Source: Branchiostoma floridae (lineage: Eukaryota > Chordata > Leptocardii > Amphioxiformes > Branchiostomatidae). Taken from it: a stretch of DNA of 64,000 nucleotides. Of the stretch, positions 35,279 to 47,700 are shown piece after piece (position 1 is the first letter of the stretch; every line of letters starts with the position of its first letter). The DNA lies in contig NC_049980.1 of assembly GCF_000003815.2 (NCBI RefSeq), positions 20,347,916 through 20,411,915 of the forward strand. Direction: 5' to 3'. The position numbers and the translations under genes are program-made. The notes beneath the pieces are model-generated. The model was given only the letters and a program-made list of their open reading frames with translations. It did no database searches and had not been told where the DNA came from.

Positions 35279-35766
35279 TGTATTCTCCAATCTGAGGTTT
35301 CGGTTTTAGATGTGGCCGCGATTTTTACGTCAAGCTATTTCCACAATGGAGAAAATCATTCCATATAATCTTAACCTGGGTACCATCCGATTGCTACCGG
35401 GGCTACTTACAATCGCCTAAAAAGGGTAGCGAGTGTAAGGAGCCCCGGTAGAAATCGGATGGTACCCAGGCTAATATAATCTTGTAAAGCATTGGAATTG
35501 TCCTATGGATTTTGAGGTTCAACGGTGGTTGTGCCAATTTTACTTTGCATTTGTGCTCATCAGAGGATCTTGCTGTAAACATTTAGAAATTTAACAAATG
35601 CATTGAGACTAGGAGTAGAAATGTGGTTTTTAGATAGTACCCCGAAACTCGTGAACTCGACACAGACGTACTTATCATTATTGTTTGAGAACGAACCGCC
35701 CCTTCTCGAAAGATCAAAGTCAGGCACCGGTTCATGGTATTGGTCCCTCAGCCATCGCGCGGTGTC
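35279..35766. repeat. Duplicated module A, copy 1 (contains a foldback insertion)
   Basis: Matches 36641-37011 from TATTCTCCAATCT to CCATCGCGCGGTGTC, apart from the insertion at 35374-35472 and small indels. Direct orientation, 1.36 kb apart. Confidence 0.85.
35374..35472. mobile_element. Foldback MITE of the TACCGGGGCTCC type
   Basis: Inverted arms CCTGGGTACCATCCGATT...CTACCGGGGCT and complement, about 98 bases in all. ATATAATCTT occurs on both sides, and the uninterrupted sequence is present in the other copy of module A (near 36739), which serves as an empty site. Confidence 0.85.
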
Positions 35767-35811
35767 GCCAATTATAGCCCCATTCCCAGACGTCTGGGGA
35801 TCACCGGGTCA

Positions 35812-36605
35812 CGACCTCCGCGCGACCTTACAGGAGGTTAAAGAGATTTGCCTCACCTCTAAATACTTCAGAGGGGCTGAAGGGACGAGCATCGAGGAGC
35901 TACTTAAAATTGCGATGAAATAAAATAGATTGATCACTTATAACAATGACAATGACAATGTCAATTTGTGAAATCAAGGACGTTTGGTCGAACATCATGG
36001 CCCCATCATATATTGTGCATGGAATGATGGATAACGTATAGTACTCTCTCTATGTACGTACACCGCCTATTTGCATTCTATACATGGCGTGCATTTCACG
36101 TTTATAACTATATGTACCTAAAGTTACAAGTTGGTACCCTTGTATAAATGTGCGGATTGCCATGCTTTGACAACTATGCATCAACAGTCCTGAAGTGATG
36201 TATTCCCACATTCACAAAAGCCGGACATGAACCAACCTCAAAATCAAACTCATTACAAAACTTTCAGTGTCTCAAATAAGATTTATAGAAGGGCATTGTT
36301 CTTGTTTAAAAATAGTTTGAGGATACCATATTGTCGCAAGGACATTTAGATTTATGTTGGGCGCCTCAAGCACAAACGCACTGCAATTCAAGTTTTGTAG
36401 CTGCTGGCTCATTGCCATATCGAAAGCAGGTGTTTCCCCGCTGGTCTGGGGGAAGACCACACCTGTGCAGCTGCATGGCACACCTGATTACTCGCCAGGT
36501 ACAGCGAGGCTGTGTCAGGCAACCTTTATTTAATGCCACATCGTGTTTGGAAACACACAATAATGGGTAGGGCACAACCGTCAGGTCACGGGCAGAGTAC
36601 CTGTA
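35812..36605. repeat. Duplicated module Y, copy 1
   Basis: Matches 40128-40890 over most of its length, with indels. Near its left end a frame reads EVKEICLTSKYFRGAEGTS and then ends ELLKIAMK-stop, preceded by CTTACAG, which could be an acceptor. The stop overlaps an AATAAA hexamer. I do not recognise the peptide. Confidence 0.8.
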
Positions 36606-36640
36606 CCTTCGGCCTGAGAGCGTTGGATTCTGCTGGCCTA

Positions 36641-37011
36641 TGATTTTTTTTTGGTTGTATTCTCCAATCTCAGGTTTCGGTTTTAGATGTGGACGCGATT
36701 TTTACGTCAAGCTCCCTCCACAATGGAGAATAACTTTCCATATATAATCTTATAAAGCATTGGAATTGTCCTATAGATTTTGAGGTTGTGGTTGTGCCAA
36801 TTTTTACTTTGCATTTGTGCTCATCAGAGGATCTTGCTGTAAACATTCAGAAATTTAACAAATTGAGACTAGGAGTAGAATGGTGGTTTTAGTACCCCGA
36901 AACTCTTGAACTCGATACAGACCTATTACGAACCACTCCTTCTCTGAAGATCAAAGTCAGGCACCGGTTCATGGGTTCATGGTATTGGTCCCTCAGCCAT
37001 CGCGCGGTGTC
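36641..37011. repeat. Duplicated module A, copy 2 (empty site)
   Basis: Direct repeat of 35279-35766 lacking the foldback insertion. It abuts module Z copy 1 exactly at its right end. Confidence 0.85.
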
Positions 37012-37193
37012 TTATTCAGTCACGTGATCCGCCCCATAGCAACTAACTGGCCGCCATAGCAACGAGCGAAATCGGCCATCTTGGGGTGCAGTTTTGAGTA
37101 GCGCCCAAAGCAGCTCTCCGTAAAAATTGTAAATAGTTCCGAATCAATGCACAATTTCCCTTCAAACCTTTAGTTTCGTGATCACGGTGTTTT
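37012..37193. repeat. Duplicated module Z, copy 1
   Basis: Starts TTATTCAGTCACGTGATCC and ends near TTTCGTGATCACGGTGTTTT; partner at 38423-38608. It contains CACGTGA, two CATAGCAAC (RFX half-site-like) words and GGCCATCTTGG (YY1-like), so it resembles promoter DNA. Confidence 0.75.
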
Positions 37194-38085
37194 GCCGTTT
37201 GGTCAAGTTGACCAACAGGACAATAGATGGAACACGCCTACACTAACATATATCCCGCACAAAACAGCCAATTCAAACCTTCCGCCCAACCAAAACCCTT
37301 TCCTTCCCAGACTTGCCCTGTTTAATATTGGTTTTCATTCAGAAGGGATTGAAGAAGACGCCATGAAATTTGATGCAAGGAAAGTCGAGTTGTGTATTTT
37401 TTAATTTTTTTTTCTAGGAATGGCCATATCTAGATGTTACCTAACTTCGACACAATGTAGATTAAGTTCTTCAACTGGGCCGATCTGCCGATAAAACCAA
37501 ATTCTAGGCCAATTTGTCGTCAACATAAGGCCGGAAACCCCGTGATCGGGCGAGTTGAAGATCTTTTGCAGGTCTAAGAGTGCCATTTCGGCTTCCTCCA
37601 TCATTGATGCATAGCTTGTTGCAGAAATGTGCACTCTTAGAAGTAATTTGCATTTATTTGTGCATATGTTCACTTCCTTGGTTACAATTTCCAACTCACA
37701 GCTACTCTTATTGGAGCCAGATTACGGGAGTCGGATGGCCCGCGCGGCCCCGAGCTCGGTCCGGCTTGCCACGCGGGGCTTATCACTGGGAGTAAAAGCC
37801 CCGCGACACCTTTTCTGTCCAGAATAACATACAGCGTGCATAATTTCTTTTTGGGAGGGAGGCTGGATGCCTTCCCACAAAGAAAATTGTCCGATTTTAG
37901 CAGGTAGGATGAACTGAACTGATAACAAATCCACCGCCGGGAGCAAATGTCTCAATGGCGCCATTTTTTATGTTTCCCTGCCTATAATGGCTGTCAGCAC
38001 GCACTGCGTTTTTCCCGTCGTTTTTGCCTTTAAACGTAAGACTGTGCTCAATTTTGGGACCAAACCATGTCAAAATGTAACTTAC

Positions 38086-38216
38086 CACTCGTAGGACACC
38101 TTGTGCGCATAGCCCACCACCACGGCTTTAAATATCCCTCCCGGATTGGAGACGTGTGCAAATTTTTGCACACGGCACGCTGACCTTCTGCTTCCAAGAT
38201 GGCGGAATGCCTCACA
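38086..38216 (-). CDS. Unassigned exon-like segment on the minus strand
   Basis: One frame stays open up to the consensus donor GTAAGT (38085-38080) and reads, in part, FAHVSNPGGIFKAVVVGYAH followed by KVSYEW. The upstream boundary is uncertain: the possible acceptor near 38217 lacks a pyrimidine tract, and CCGCCATCTTGG near 38200 is a YY1-like promoter word instead. It lies between the two module Z copies, so a decayed transposon gene is possible. I do not recognise the protein. Confidence 0.25.
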
Positions 38217-38422
38217 CTGAACCTATTATGATATTCGTTGCACGATTCGTATCAAGCAAACATCCAAAAAAAGAGAATATGGATAAAATAACATTTTTAC
38301 AGACATGAAAAAATAGTATTGTTGAATATATGCGTATCTACCTTGTTGTCGTAAAGATGTCGATGGATTGAGGGCGCGAACAAAGTGCTTTGTTACAGGC
38401 AACGCAGAAGGATGTACAGGGC

Positions 38423-38608
38423 TTATTCAGTCACGTGATCCACATGCAAGACGAGTGAGTGAGTGAGTCACGTGATCCACCATCTTAGGAGCAGTTTTGA
38501 AAGATCTTTTGAGTAGCACCCAATGCAGCTCTCCGTGAAAATTGTAAATAGTTCCGAATCAGTGCACGTTTTCCTTCAAACCTTCTAGTTTCGTGATCAC
38601 GGTGTTTT
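38423..38608. repeat. Duplicated module Z, copy 2
   Basis: Direct repeat of 37012-37193, with a GAGTGAGTGAGT expansion and a second GTCACGTGATCC near its left end. Confidence 0.75.
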
Positions 38609-39225
38609 GTCTGGTGGTGGGATGTTCAGGTTCAGGAATGATGGTTCAGGAATAATAAATGGCACAACAATCGGGTAACGTGTTAATTGTAAGGTTTGAT
38701 TAGAATTTCTCGTGTGATAACTAGCAAAGCCGGAAACAAACATACGAAGGGAAAAGACCATGTACTGCTATGTCTCTGACGATCTGGACAGTGGATTTCA
38801 AAGGGAGGATGTCTTCTAGTTCTGTGATGAATGTCTATAATGCTAGCTATATGTGAACAACTAGCCGTACTACAGCCGCGGCACGACCCGTCCTTGACTA
38901 ACGCAGCACGGCAGGCCGAGGGCCAGGTCCCGTCGTCGTTCAATTTTTGAGGTCTTTTTTTGTCGAACTTGCCCGATCACAACGTACTTTCTGTCAACTA
39001 AATTCCATCTTACTAGTGTTTATCCAGATACTTCGTGGTTCGTGGCCGCTATAAAAAGCTACCTGTCCACGAGAGATTTTGTATATATTGCTCAATGAAT
39101 GCGGTGGAAAGTGAAATACATTTCATTAGTTAGTGTCCTCACTATGAGGTTGATAGAAACAGATTATTCCAAACAATCGCTACAATTTCACCCAGTTTTT
39201 GCAATCTAGGACATCACCAAAAGAC

Positions 39226-39427
39226 TACTCTCCAAGCAGAGGTTAGGCTCCGACTGTTTTTTAACGTTTTTTTAGTCGTTTTTATCGGGCTTTCTATTTT
39301 GTCATTTTTTTCTCGCTGTGTCCCTTAGGTTTTGACACAGCAAGATATAATACAAAATAGAAAGCCCGATAAAAACGACTAAAAAACGTTAAAAAACAGC
39401 CTGAGCCTAACCTCTGCTTGGAGAGTA
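39226..39427. mobile_element. Foldback MITE, Mutator-like family, copy 4
   Basis: One of the best-preserved palindromes of the family. CAAAAGAC (8 bp) repeats directly at both edges (39218-39225, 39428-39435). Confidence 0.93.
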
Positions 39428-40127
39428 CAAAAGACTACATTTTTACTGAAGTCACCAAACCCACTTATTTTGCAGAGTGTTGGACAGTTCATTAACCACT
39501 GCCTTCTAAGAAGAAGTCAAATCCAATAATAGATGCAGCTTTCAGCTGACTAGATATTAGTGCTAATACTGCTATGTACTATTTTGTTTCCCTCGAGAAA
39601 GTTCCTGCAATTAGCCTTCGGGCATGATTTCGCAAATAAATTCAATTAAATTATTGAGTTTATAGAGAGACGTTAATTCTATTATGTCTAGATTTTAATC
39701 TGATCGCTGTCGAATTTTTAAAAGTTGTATTTATGCATCAATTTTTAACGTCAACTGTATCACTGTCAAGCGATTCTGTGACTGATGGCGCATTTCATGT
39801 GTATTTTGTATCTCATATTGAATATCACATGCCGAGTCAATCAGAAATAAAGCTGAATCTGAACAAAATATTAAACAGACAAGGACTCTGCTGTCATAGT
39901 TCCCGTGTTCGTAGACTGGATCAAACTTTCCCTCGGATAAAAGATAGGTAATTTCCATTCGACTTTTGTAGTAAACATAGACGTGAGGTTGGAGGCTTGT
40001 TGCATAGTCAAACAGGGAAAACGACCTCACTTTCCCCGGAAATTTAGAGACGGACTCCGAGAAACTTCGCTGCATGGATGGACCCCAAGATGGTCGCTTA
40101 CGGAGGGCAGGGGTGATGACGTCATGA

Positions 40128-40890
40128 GCCTCACGACCTCCCGTGAGACCTTACAGGAGGTTAAAGAGATTTGCCTCACCTCTAAATACTTCAGAGGGGC
40201 TGAAGGGACGAGCATCGAGGAGCTACTTAAAATTCCGATGAAATAAAATAGATTGATCACGTGAACGTTGAAGGAACACTTAAAACAATGTCAATTTGTG
40301 AACTCAAGGACTTTTGGTCGAACATCATTTATTACTACGATATCTTTACACGCACACCGCATATTTGCATTCTATACATGACGTGAAGTGTACGTTTGTA
40401 ACTACCTGCATGTTGGTACACTTGCATAAATGTACGGATTGATGTAAACAAGTTTTGACGACTACATGTAACGTTATCAACAGTCCTGAAGTGATGTATT
40501 GCCTTCCCACATTGCCAAAAGCCGGACATGAACCAACTTCAAAATCAAACTCACTACAAACCTTTCAGTGTCTCAAATAAGATTTAAAGAAGGACATTAG
40601 TTTGAGAATATCATATTGCTGCAATGACATTTAGATTTATTTTGGGCGCCGCAAGCACAAACGCACTGCAATTTGTTTTTGGCTTCTGGCTCATTGCCAT
40701 ATCGAAAGCAGGTGTTTCCCTGCTGGCCTGGGGGGAGACCACACCTGTGCAGCTGCATGGCACACCTGATTACTCGCCAGGTACAGCAAGGCTGTGTCAG
40801 GCAACCTTTATTTAATGTCACATCGTGTTTGGAAACACACAATAATGGGTGGGGCACAACCGTCAGGTCACGGGCAGAGTACCCGTACCT
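40128..40890. repeat. Duplicated module Y, copy 2
   Basis: Partner of 35812-36605. The conserved peptide end is the same except that Ala becomes Pro (ELLKIPMK-stop). Confidence 0.8.
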
Positions 40891-41435
40891 AGGTACCTAA
40901 GGGCACGACATGACGCATTATTTGTCCTCGTGAGGACATAGCTGTAAAGCACTGATCTCTAAGCAGATTTTAGAAAGTAAAATCGTCAATTTTTCCTTGT
41001 CGGTGGCATCGTGTGGTGCTATTGGTATGGTGTTTGGCCCAAAACCCAGAGGTCCCTGCTTCAAAACAGTCCCGATTATACCTTGGGGAAGGCAGTTGTG
41101 TACGTAATGACTTTCCTCACTTCACTTATGTGAAAACTGAAACTGAGTACATAGCTTCGGCTAGAACTCCTGTAGGATAGGATAGGACATGAAATGCCCT
41201 GTGGTAGGGAGGTGAAAGAACCCGCCACACATATCAAAAAGAGTAGGGGTCCTTCCCGATGTGAGTGGATCAAAACTGACAGTCTGGTCTCCCGGTTGAC
41301 ACATTGAAAAGGTAATAGTCACCTGTTATGTCAGTCCTTCCTAAAGTAGTAAATGAATACTAGTAAATAAATAGATAAATGTAGCCCTTTTCAGTCACAA
41401 AACTGCCTTACCAGCTCCGAAACGGGCTGCTCCAA

Positions 41436-41476
41436 AAAAAAAAAAAAAAACATTAGTTCTAGTTCTAGTTCTAGTC
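41436..41476. repeat. Poly-A run and (GTTCTA)n simple repeat
   Basis: About 17 A followed after a few bases by four TAGTTC units. Confidence 0.9.
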
Positions 41477-43214
41477 CATAGTCTGCAAACCTCCTGGTAG
41501 GAATGTCATGAGTCTTCTTTTCTGTATGGCTACCCACGCCAAGGACTCCAGTCTTAGTGTTTGATTTGTGCAAGGAGGTTTGTGGCAGGTCAATTGCAAG
41601 TTGGTCGAAGTAGTTGTGCCATCAAAGAGAACTTCGGAAAACCTATGAAAATGGAATGGAAATGACAATTTTGGCATTGAGTGACACACTGCAATTTGCA
41701 AGTGCAACGCTTGGCCCACCCCTCTCAAGACCTCTTGGTATAGTCTTTGTCCTGCACGTTCTTAGAAAAAGAACGGAAGTCTTTTCTTATAAAGTATTAA
41801 GGACCGACATGTGTGAATCTACCGACACATTCTTCCACACAAGACAAAGCGAACTTTCCTAGAGAGGGAAGTATCACGTTCCTTCAAATATCTGACTGTT
41901 CAACGCTACCGGAAGTCAAATTTCCTGGGAAACAGACAGTGCAAAGTTTCAGTGTTTGATGCGTGTCCTGAGTAACTAGTAGAGCACCTCAGTTAATTGA
42001 ATATTAGTCGGTGCTTTACCCGGACGACACGGGAGCCCCTAAGTCTAAGTCTAAGTTACCCATTACATCTGCTTGGGGATTACCCTTTGCCGTGCAAATC
42101 ACGCGCACAACTTGAATGAACCTCATCCAACGACTGATTCCTGATTGGTAGCCGCTGAACAACAAGTCTTACATGTCCATCATCGATGCATCATATACAT
42201 GAAATGAGAAGTACCAAGGGATCATGTCTAGCGGAATAATAGACGTTAAACAAGGACATCAACAACAACAACAACTTGATCATATAGATCTACTAAATAT
42301 GATATGTAGTAGTATTATGTACTGATAAGTGCTATCCAAGCAGAGGTTGATGGCGGGTGGTGGGTAAATTTGATCATGACCTTTTTTCCCATAAACATGC
42401 CGTTTTTCTGTCAGCCGACGACAGTACAGGTGGGCTTGGCACCGTTGGCTGATGAAAAAAGGCATATAAGAAAAAGCAAAAGGTCACGATTTCCCCATCA
42501 ACCTATTTCTCTGCTAGAATCTAGGAGAGAATTGGCGGTCCCAATTTTCTCACACTTTTCAGTGTGTGCATTATTTTCAGCTTGGGTGGCCAGATCAAAC
42601 ATTGCGAAGTGATATATTGATGATCTAAACTAATGTTGTGATCGTGTCAATTACAGAGCAACCAACAGACGCTGTTTGTGTTTCACGTGTAAACATCTTC
42701 TTCATGGCGCGAGATGAGGAAATGGAGAGTCTCGCACAATCACGTGTACCGTCGGTTGTTGGAATTTTCCCATCACAGCGGTATTTGGGGAATGTCCAAG
42801 TAGATGTAGGTAGGTTGGTACCCTGGAGCAAGTGGAGTTCCTACAGGCGTAGGTGTACAAAATACCCCCAAGCTCATTGGAGATAAATGTGGGTGACAGT
42901 GACTTGGTGTTGTTGAATATCTGGCTGTCACCGTTAGAAAAAGACAGCAGATTTTCAGACCCCGAAAAATCCTTTCCAGTCGAGCTGCCATACAGTGTCA
43001 GACGACAATGATCTGTACACATAGTAGACTAATCCATCTTCAATGTTGCTGGATCTCAAGCACGATGTCCATATAGAAAATTTGACGACGAGTGTTGACA
43101 GGTAGATTTAGGGCTTATTTTAAAATGATGCACGGATCCGCGGAGAACGCCACTTCCACGTCTTGGTCAAACCAAACCATTAACTTTGGAGCACGTCCTA
43201 CTGCTAGCTCCAGT

Positions 43215-43350
43215 CTCATTTGACCCGCCGGCAATTTGACCCAAAGTTTATATATGACCCAATCATAGTAAACGTAAGACCCGATCACAATCATGTTTGA
43301 CCCGACCTCAATTATGTACATGTACAGGCCCAATCATAATCATGTTAGAA
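43215..43350. repeat. Degenerate TTGACCC...CAATCAT tandem repeat
   Basis: Five to six irregular units of roughly 20-30 bases, each with GACCC or GCCC and most with AATCAT or AATTAT. Confidence 0.5.
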
Positions 43351-44280
43351 CCAACCAGGCGTACCCAGTCACCTTTACGTTAACTGTACATCATATCCCA
43401 GCAATTTGCCATGGCATTCCTGTAAAATCCCTCACTAATAGCTACTTCCAGGAATTGCTCAACATTACCCATATGATGACCCAAATTCTGATGTAACATT
43501 CCCATATCGCTTCGCTACATTTGTATAGCCTGATATTTTTAGCCGTCTTTTGTTGATTTATGTCTACCATTTGGTTTCGCACGTCATAGGTCTAATGGAC
43601 CTTGAAAAAATTCCTAGAAAATATTTCGGTAGTGGTACCCATTCCAGTAAAGACGCGTTCCGTTTTAAGAGCAATACCTTCGAAATACAAACAACGTTAG
43701 CATATTTGCATAGAATGTCACACAGAGGTCATTTTGGTTCAACGTGTTGTAATGTGCACATACATAACATGGCATTTTACTGCAACATGAAATGTCTCCG
43801 ACCGTCTCATACAACCATAGAAATTCTCTTATTTTAGTTTCAGCAAATATATAATAGACTTGGTAGATTATCTGTTCATATTACATGTTATATGGTAGAA
43901 TCTAGTTATGTCCGATTGGCCAACTTCAAGGCTCAGCCTTAGTGAGGATTTTTTTTTTCTTCAAAAATCATAAATTTGCGCCCTTCGTTTTCTTTGGCAG
44001 GCTGCCTACTGCCTAAGTGCAGTACTGTCTCTATTACAAAACTTTCATATTACAAAAATATCATATGAAGCTCAGGTTACAGACAGGAGGTCTGTCTGAG
44101 AGATTCCATGACGCCTGCTGAAGTCGACGGACGCTGCAATGCCAAGGGCGATTTCGGGACACTGATAGATCCAGTCGAAACAGGTGTAATGTGACATGTA
44201 GCTTTAGGATCATTGACAGGAACGTATTACGTAATCATATAATGTCAGTGGAATGTTTTTTTTTCCTAACCCATACTTTT

Positions 44281-44334
44281 AACTATTTTCGTCAGGTTTC
44301 AGACTTAAAAGTCTGAAACCTGACGAAAATAGTT
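44281..44334. repeat. 25-bp perfect inverted repeat upstream of TRIT1
   Basis: Arms 44281-44305 and 44310-44334 (AACTATTTTCGTCAGGTTTC... and complement) with a 4-base spacer. It is centred about 350 bases before the TRIT1 start codon. Confidence 0.95.
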
Positions 44335-44654
44335 TTCGTGTTTTCCAAATCCTGATAGCCTGTATTAGCTCCTGAGTTCTGTACTCCCTAAATACTATAA
44401 ATTTGTTTAAAATCTTGTTTTCCCTCTTTTACCCAAAAAACGCATGAGAAACCTCATGTCAAAAAGGAATAGGATGAAAATACCCCCAAAAAGAAGAAAA
44501 AAAACTATATTGGATTTTGGTTTTAATGCTTTTGTTGGTATTCATTTTGTACAAGTAACGTTACTACTGGACGGCATGGGTGCCAGGCCAGGTCAGACAA
44601 ATGAAAGTGACGAAGGGCTGTTCAGGCGGAGGCGCTTCATCATCATCGCACAAA

Positions 44655-44795
44655 ATGGCAGCCAGCGTCCGCAAAGTCGCGACTCGCCTGCCCGTTGTAG
44701 TGATTCTAGGAGCTACTGGCGCCGGGAAATCCAAACTGGCCATAGATATTGGAACTAGGATGAACGGAGAAATCATCAGTGCAGATTCCATGCAG
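44655..44795 (+). CDS. TRIT1: TRIT1 exon 1
   Basis: 47 codons, phase 0, ending SADSMQ. It contains the P-loop. The donor is GTACGA at 44796. Confidence 0.95.
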
Positions 44796-47700
44796 GTACG
44801 AGGTCAGTTATTGGAGAAAACGTTAAAATTCTGTGTGATGTGATATTCGGGAAGGGGGAGGGGGGCATACACGTGCTCATCGCTAAACCTAATATTTGAA
44901 CGTTTAATATCTCTTTGTTCTCGTAATCGGATAAAGTCTTGAACTTGGATTTGTCACTTGTGCTGCAAAAGTAATTTCTCAGAGCTAGAAGCTGGGTGCT
45001 TTGCATTGCTCAACATTGTTGGTGGGTGTTGCACAAAAAATTAGTAAGTACGACGTTACCTCTGCCCCTTCTTCTTCAAATTATGTTAATGAGCTTAATC
45101 CTAAGAGAATGGAATGAAAAAGGAATGAAAATGGAAAATGTGATAACATGGGTATCCCACACCTTGTCTATACTAGTATGTAGCTAGAGGTCCTCAGTAA
45201 ACTTCCTTCATAATTTTACTTTTTAGGCAAAGTGTGGACCAGTCTTTGTCTAACATACAAGAGACAAAACGCCATGCAGGTTAAAGGTACAGAGGTAGCA
45301 AAATATAATATTAGATGTAAACAAGAGCTCCCTAAATCAGAAATTTTTTTTCAGTGTGCAAATGACAGCGCTTTTTTGGTGAAGTCCATATGCAAAGCAC
45401 TCACTTGCTCGCTCACTCACTCACTCATTCACTCACTCACTCACTCGTCCTCTTGCACGTGGTGTGTTAAGACGACACCGACTGGAAGTATTAGGACTGT
45501 ATTCAAATCACTAGCCTGATTTAATCGCGCTTCTCAGGCCCGTCGTACATTGCGGGGAGGAGTCTACAAGCTCCGGATAGCGGAGTTTGCGTTACACAGA
45601 CTAGCAAATCACATGCAAAATTTTTTTAGGTAAAAAAACTTATAAGAACCATTTTAGGACATTTTTTCACGTGTGCATTGTTTGTTGTGATCCCTAGCAA
45701 TCTTGTATCTTTTGTATCTCTGCATTATACTATGTCAACAGAGCCTAATGGTCTTCGATCTGCACTGAACGACTGTCTTGTTGAAGCTGTGCCTTCCCTC
45801 ATGGCCTTGGAAATTTCATTGAAAACTTGGTTTAGATATACCTGGTTTAGATATACCTGGTTTAGATATACCCCATCAAGTTTCTTCTGCATCTCCTGAT
45901 CCCCCCAGATACATATCAGTAGTGCCAACAATGAGAGCTCGAGTTGACGGCCATAACAAGACTTTGTGATAAAAAAAAAACAACCAAAATATTAGTAACT
46001 AGATTCACATTCACCTCGCGAGGAGGTCCCGAAAAATCTGTCCTGTATCCAAAACGAAGCGTTCATGATGGTGACAAATTTATCCGTTTCAGTTTGCCAA
46101 AGGGATAGAACCATTTGATTTTTTTCATCATGAAATGAGGAGGTTGCAGGAGGGCAGAACAGTGAGTTGGTATGTCGAGTCATGGGATGAAATAACCAAG
46201 CAGATGTTGGGATTGAACATTGTTCTGTAACAGTGCTTTCAGATTTGAACTCTGGCCTGGAAGTCTGGAACCGTAAGCAACCCTACTATAAATCCATAAT
46301 ATAAATATTGCTTGGTCACCATTGACAATATAATTATATACTGACCCCAAAATGAGTCCCTATGTGTCATCCCATTATTCTGACTCCAGAACCACTACCC
46401 ATTTCTAAGATTTTCTTACACCAGTTCACACACCTGATTTGTTCCCTGTTGTCCAATCTGATGGTACATATTTCACCAGAGTATCCTGGGGTCTTACATC
46501 ACTAATACAGTATAAGAGTATTAGATACTTGCCAAGCAGAGGTTCTGCTCTGGCTGTTTTTTATATGTTTTTAGGTGCTTTTGTCAGGCTTCCTATTTTG
46601 TACCGTTTTCCTCATAGAAAGCCAAAAATAAGGTGCCTAAAACGTAAAAAATCGGCCAAATCCAAACTTGGAGAGTAAGTATTATAGAAAGAAATAACAT
46701 AACTGTCTCTGAGCTGTCATTTTTCCAAAGCTACAAATGATTACTGCAGGTTCATGTCACAGGTTTGAAATACACTTCGAAGCAAATGCATCACAACTTT
46801 GAACCATAACTGGATTTACAGTTAAATGCATGGACAGGGAAGAACTCGGTCAAGAAAACAAAACTTGCAGCTTTAGAATAGTTTTGTCATTTCTATTACA
46901 TGTTCCATTTTAATTTTTGTCTCTCATCCATTAAGTATATAGTTTGTTTGCTTTGTAATTGACCCTCAGCCAGGTATGGATTTATGCCCCAATTATTCAA
47001 TAATAAAAGTTATCATTAAAACATTAGCTGTCACACCCTCCCTTCCGTTTACATACAAAGACAGACTCTATTTCATTACTTGCCTATCTCCTGCTGAGAT
47101 CCTCAAACAATGGGGATTTTTTTGTAATTGTTTCCTATTAGGCAGTCATTCATACAATGATAACTGCAGGGGGATCAGCTTGGCGTGATGGTGCTAAGAT
47201 AACGTACTGTGCTAACACTGGTTAATCCCATCCAAGGAGCAGGATTATCCCTTTGGTAATCACTGGTACCCATTAGAGCATCGTTAACTCATTCCTATCT
47301 AATCATGTATGATAAACTGCAATACAAGTATATACTCTCCAAGCTAAGGTTAGGCTCCGGCTGTTTTTTACTGTTTTTTTAGTTGTTTTTATCGGGCTTT
47401 CTATTTTGTCATTTTTCTTGAAGTACGCCACCCAAACGCCAGTTAGTTTTGACACAGCAAGATAAAATACCAAATAGAAAGCCCGATAAAAACGACTAAA
47501 AAAAGTTTAAATAACAGTTGGAGCCTAACCTCTGCTTGGAGAGTAACAAGTATATGTGTATGTGTATGTGTATGTGTATGTGTGTGTGGAGGGTTGGGTG
47601 GCAGGAGGCCAATCACAATTGCGCATATAATACTATATACTACTAAATTTCATGTATCATTTTCAACCTTAGGCTCGGTACAAAAGAAAATTGAGATTTC

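Larger units (their letters stand above)
31000..44280. other. Myc-TRIT1 intergenic region
   Basis: About 13 kb filled with MITEs (31910, 39226), the duplicated modules A, Y and Z (35.3-40.9 kb), a 20-bp palindrome at 33024-33043 (GTACGAGGGTACCCTCGTAC), partial element ends and simple repeats. Two exon-like segments (33649, 38086) are listed separately; no complete gene can be built. Confidence 0.65.

Noticed and set aside
35603-35923. 106-codon plus-strand frame across modules A and Y
   Set aside because: It joins two unrelated repeat modules; only the last 30 or so codons recur in the second module Y copy.
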